Assembly (NCBI RefSeq): GCF_029054785.1
Contig: NZ_JAIDEN010000155.1
Span: 1-16,944, forward strand
From: Duncaniella sp.
GTDB taxonomy: Bacteria > Bacteroidota > Bacteroidia > Bacteroidales > Muribaculaceae
Length of the DNA stretch: 16,944 nt
Direction: 5' to 3'
Shown here: positions 14,784 through 16,944 of the stretch, in pieces
Numbering within the stretch: the first letter of the stretch is position 1
How the letters are laid out: every line of letters begins with the position of its first letter
Notes under the pieces: generated by a model
What the model was told of the DNA's origin: nothing
The model's database searches: none
Seen by the model: the letters and a program-made list of their open reading frames with translations, nothing else
Position numbers and translations under genes: made by a program

Positions 14784-15368
14784 TTATAAGGCCGTGGATG
14801 AAGTAGTAGTAATAATGACCGTCGTACCCTGACAAGCATCCGTTACAGTTGCAGCAGCCGGAAAGTCAGCAAAACCGGGACAATAGGTCATCTGCCTGAC
14901 GAAATCCTCGCTTCCGGGCATGCTGTCGAACCAGATCGAGTCAGAAGCCTCACAGTCACTGCGGTCTTTGGCAGTACGCAAGGATTTGTCGACCGACAGA
15001 ATCCAGCCGCCACGATGTTTCTGGCGTATAAGGACATATTTTGTAAACATCTTCTTGTTGTCTTCGAATGAGATCGAATAGACCTCCTGTCCGCTGGTGG
15101 TCTTCATCTGGAAGGCAACCGCCTTTGAGCGCTCTTTCTTCATGGCTCCCTTGATCTTCTCCGCCATCTTGTCATCGTCGAAGTTGAACATCCGGCTTGA
15201 CCTGATGACAGCGCGCGTATTGGGGTCACGACGTTCGGAGAATATCTCGTCAGTCACGGATTTTGACTTCTGCAATGCGGCGATAGCAGCATCAATCGAA
15301 CTTTGAGCCGCCGCACCAAGTGAGGTGAGCATCACGACGATCAAAGAAATATATCGTAAAAATTTCAT
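14784..15368 (-). CDS. Secreted protein of unknown function (DUF5024-like), third gene of the sigma cluster
   Basis: A 194-residue protein with a clear signal peptide (residues 1-21, ISLIVVMLTSLGAAAQ), so periplasmic or surface. There is no lipobox Cys and no catalytic motif I can recognise. The middle (~25-130) is a charged alpha/beta region with DPNTRAVIRSSRMFNF and SGQEVYSISFEDNKKMFTKY, resembling small Bacteroidales proteins found beside sigma/anti-sigma pairs; the DUF5024 label is from memory and needs a domain search. The end is Thr/Ser-rich. Two late cysteines (in DRSDCEAS and TYCPGF) could form a disulfide. It begins 67 nt after the anti-sigma-like gene and is probably the effector or sensor partner of the cluster. 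Confidence 0.75.
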   Translation of the reverse strand: MKFLRYISLIVVMLTSLGAAAQSSIDAAIAALQKSKSVTDEIFSERRDPNTRAVIRSSRMFNFDDDKMAEKIKGAMKKERSKAVAFQMKTTSGQEVYSISFEDNKKMFTKYVLIRQKHRGGWILSVDKSLRTAKDRSDCEASDSIWFDSMPGSEDFVRQMTYCPGFADFPAAATVTDACQGTTVIITTTSSTAL

Positions 15369-15436
15369 ATTACCGGGATATTAGGTTGTTGAATATCAAT
15401 CGTTAAAATCGGCATTCCGCAGGTGAAAATCAGACA

Positions 15437-15979
15437 TCAGTAGCGGAGTGAGGCCTGGACAACCTCCGCCACTTCCGGATCTGACATTTCGAATTCCTCC
15501 ATAAACGCTCTGTCAAAGGCATCCTCGGCCTCGTCAAATGACATATCGAGTTGCTGGAGACGTTCGCTGACAAGCTTCTCGTTACGCCGGATTTCAGGCA
15601 CAACGACACGCAGATCGGTGATCTTCTTGCCATTGCGGATGATATAGCTCCCCTCGTAGGCCATGTATTCCTCAGGCAGACTCTCGGTCTGGACCCTGAA
15701 CATGAAGCCTAATCCCAAGAGGAGCGCCACTGTCGCAGCCACCCCTGTCCACTGCCACCGCCACCGACGGAACCTCAGCAATCCGGCAGGTCGGGCAGAC
15801 TGCGCCGAGCCTCCAAGAGAGCCATACCATGCAAACATTTCGCGATAGCATTCAAACTCCGCCGGAACACGACCGTGGCTGAAATAGTCATACAGGGCTC
15901 TCTCCTCCGCCGAATCGGTCTCTCCTGCAAGAAAGCGCGTCACGTAACTGCTGATATTGTCCTGATTGATATCTATCAT
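15437..15979 (-). CDS. Single-pass membrane protein, probable anti-sigma factor
   Basis: A 180-residue protein with a cytoplasmic N-terminal part (1-~76), one membrane helix (~77-94, WTGVAATVALLLGLGFMF) preceded by a basic RFRRWRW stretch that sets N-in topology, and an acidic periplasmic part (~95-180). The N-terminus (SSYVTRFLAGETDSAEERALYDYF) resembles sigma-binding regions of anti-sigma factors. It has no HxxxCxxC zinc motif, so it is not a ZAS-type anti-sigma. The gene overlaps the sigma gene by ATGA (15976-15979), a sign of translational coupling. The role is inferred from layout and topology, since sequence similarity is weak. The periplasmic part lacks an obvious FecR domain. Confidence 0.78.
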   Translation of the reverse strand: MIDINQDNISSYVTRFLAGETDSAEERALYDYFSHGRVPAEFECYREMFAWYGSLGGSAQSARPAGLLRFRRWRWQWTGVAATVALLLGLGFMFRVQTESLPEEYMAYEGSYIIRNGKKITDLRVVVPEIRRNEKLVSERLQQLDMSFDEAEDAFDRAFMEEFEMSDPEVAEVVQASLRY

Positions 15980-16482
15980 AATTGTCTTTGCATAAAAATG
16001 TCCTTTATATTCTGGCGGGCCCTTGAAAGCGCTACCCGGATGGAGCCTGGTGTAGAGCCGGTGATCCGGGCGATTTCACCTACTTCCAGCCCTTCGATGT
16101 GCTTCATTCTGATGACAGCCTGCTGAACCGACGGCAGTGAGGCTATTATCTCCATTACTCCCGCCGCCTCCTCCGAGTCGATCAGCGACTCTTCGGGCGA
16201 CATACCTCCCGCCATCTGCCCGACATGCTCCATCCCGACTGTCGAAGTCCCGTAGGAGCCGCGGAGAAGATCGAGAGTCCGGTTGCGCGCTATCACGAAT
16301 GCGAGCGAGTCGATGCTGCGATACTGCTCAAGCTTATCACGCATCATCCACAATTTCAAAAGCGTGTCTTGAGCCACATCGTCAGCCATATCGGAATCGG
16401 CCTCAGCCGACATGCCGATAACAAAGCTGACAATGCGCTCCCTCAGCCGAGGGGCCATCCGTTCAAACTCGCTGCGGTCCAT
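15976..16482 (-). CDS. ECF-type RNA polymerase sigma factor
   Basis: A 168-residue sigma factor. Sigma-2 is at ~8-75 (DDVAQDTLLKLWMMRDKLEQ and SLAFVIARNRTLDLLRG). Sigma-4 is at ~112-162 (LPSVQQAVIRMKHIEGLEVG, then a helix-turn-helix ITGSTPGSIRVALSRARQNI). It is joined to the membrane protein gene by a 4-nt overlap. Upstream lies TGTAAC-N16-CGTCTA, the classical shape of an ECF-dependent promoter rather than the vegetative TAnnTTTG type, so the factor probably activates its own operon. Confidence 0.93.
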   Translation of the reverse strand: MDRSEFERMAPRLRERIVSFVIGMSAEADSDMADDVAQDTLLKLWMMRDKLEQYRSIDSLAFVIARNRTLDLLRGSYGTSTVGMEHVGQMAGGMSPEESLIDSEEAAGVMEIIASLPSVQQAVIRMKHIEGLEVGEIARITGSTPGSIRVALSRARQNIKDIFMQRQL

Positions 16483-16520
16483 CAGTTTTTGCGGTAACCT
16501 TCAAGGGTCCGTTTACTATA

Positions 16521-16548
16521 TAGACGGAAAAACCGCCCCAACGTTACA
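16521..16548 (-). promoter_or_regulatory. ECF-type promoter of the sigma/anti-sigma operon (TGTAAC-N16-CGTCTA)
   Basis: On the minus strand TGTAAC (16548-16543), a 16-nt spacer and CGTCTA (16526-16521) match the general AAC...CGT layout of ECF promoters. The ATG is about 38 bp downstream. No TAnnTTTG box is present in this spacer. Confidence 0.7.
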
Positions 16549-16571
16549 TCCATTTCAATTTTTTTATTCCC

Positions 16572-16623
16572 GAAATGTTAAAATCGCGTCGGTTTCCGAA
16601 CCGATCCGAGGCATGAAATGTTA
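16572..16623. repeat. Direct repeat and hairpin in the divergent spacer
   Basis: GAAATGTTA occurs at 16572-16580 and again at 16615-16623. Between the copies is a small hairpin, TCGGTT-TCCG-AACCGA (16589-16604). They lie upstream of the gene at 16650, where no standard promoter is visible, and could be regulator sites. Confidence 0.3.
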
Positions 16624-16649
16624 GAAAAAGCAAAAATAAACTTCATCGC

Positions 16650-16944
16650 ATGAAATTCATCACTCGCACTTCCGCTTTTTTCCTCACGGTTGCAACCGCT
16701 CTCGGCGCGGCTGCTATCTCTCCGGTCGAAGAGGGTCATCAGAATCTCGTCAATGACCACAAGATCATCTTCTTCGGTCAGGGCGATGACCCGCAGGCCG
16801 ATTCAATCCGCAATCTTGTTGAAAATTTCTACTATGACCAGTTCCGAAGTTTTCAGGATCCGCAGGCTCCCTATTTCCTGTTCATGAGCCGCGACTCCCA
16901 GCTTGCGATGGGTATCGGCGGAATGGTGCGCATGAGAGGCTATT
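16650..16944 (+). CDS. Porin-like outer-membrane protein, 3' end outside the window
   Basis: Only the first 98 codons are visible. Residues 1-23 are a signal peptide (MKFITRTSAFFLTVATALGA, cleavage near AAA-IS). A helical or linker segment follows (FGQGDDPQADSIRNLVENFYYDQF), and then what looks like the first barrel strands, PYFLFMSRDSQLAMGIGGMV then RMRGYF. This layout, a soluble N-terminal segment followed by an AMGIGG-type strand, resembles Bacteroidales porins of the DcaP/OprP type, but the call is tentative with so little sequence. The gene is divergent from the ECF operon. I found no TAnnTTTG box and no copy of the ECF promoter motif on its strand. Confidence 0.7.
   Translation, partial: MKFITRTSAFFLTVATALGAAAISPVEEGHQNLVNDHKIIFFGQGDDPQADSIRNLVENFYYDQFRSFQDPQAPYFLFMSRDSQLAMGIGGMVRMRGY

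Overview
The window reads as ordinary chromosome of a Bacteroidales bacterium, most likely a gut lineage of Muribaculaceae type (inference). The evidence is the repeated Bacteroidetes-type promoter pattern (TTG or TTTG, a 19-21 nt spacer, then TAnnTTTG), the near absence of Shine-Dalgarno sequences, the RseC-RnfB-RnfC order, the ruvB-flippase pair, OprO/P-like porins, and GC-rich genes separated by AT-rich spacers. No plasmid, phage, tRNA or CRISPR features were seen.

Layout. Positions 1-2030 hold the 3' part of an M3-family oligopeptidase gene (+). Positions 2031-2705 are a long spacer with a palindrome-rich 162-bp MITE-like element, an operator-like inverted repeat, a candidate small RNA ending in a strong terminator, and a canonical promoter. 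An ECF sigma factor (2706-3296, +) and a porin (3510-4568, +) follow, separated by a 125-bp element with 30-bp terminal inverted repeats. The SRP RNA gene (4585-4681, -) has a clear promoter and T-tract. A second candidate small RNA (about 4970-5127, +) faces the tyrS terminator.

From 5173 to 13485 everything is on the minus strand. An aminotransferase gene and tyrS form one unit. rseC-rnfB-rnfC form another, and it stops at a hairpin terminator directly after rnfC; the usual rnfDGEA genes are not there. ruvB is followed by a polysaccharide flippase. A ROK-family sugar kinase (13706-14686, +) diverges from ruvB and ends in a perfect 13-bp terminator.

The last region is an ECF sigma / single-pass membrane anti-sigma-like / secreted-protein cluster (16482 to 14784, -). 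It is preceded by a textbook ECF-type promoter (TGTAAC-N16-CGTCTA), which suggests autoregulation. A second, truncated porin-like gene starts divergently at 16650 (+).

The points most worth a second look are the rnfBC unit without rnfDGEA, the two candidate intergenic small RNAs, the two MITE-like elements, and the compact ECF signalling cluster with its recognisable promoter.
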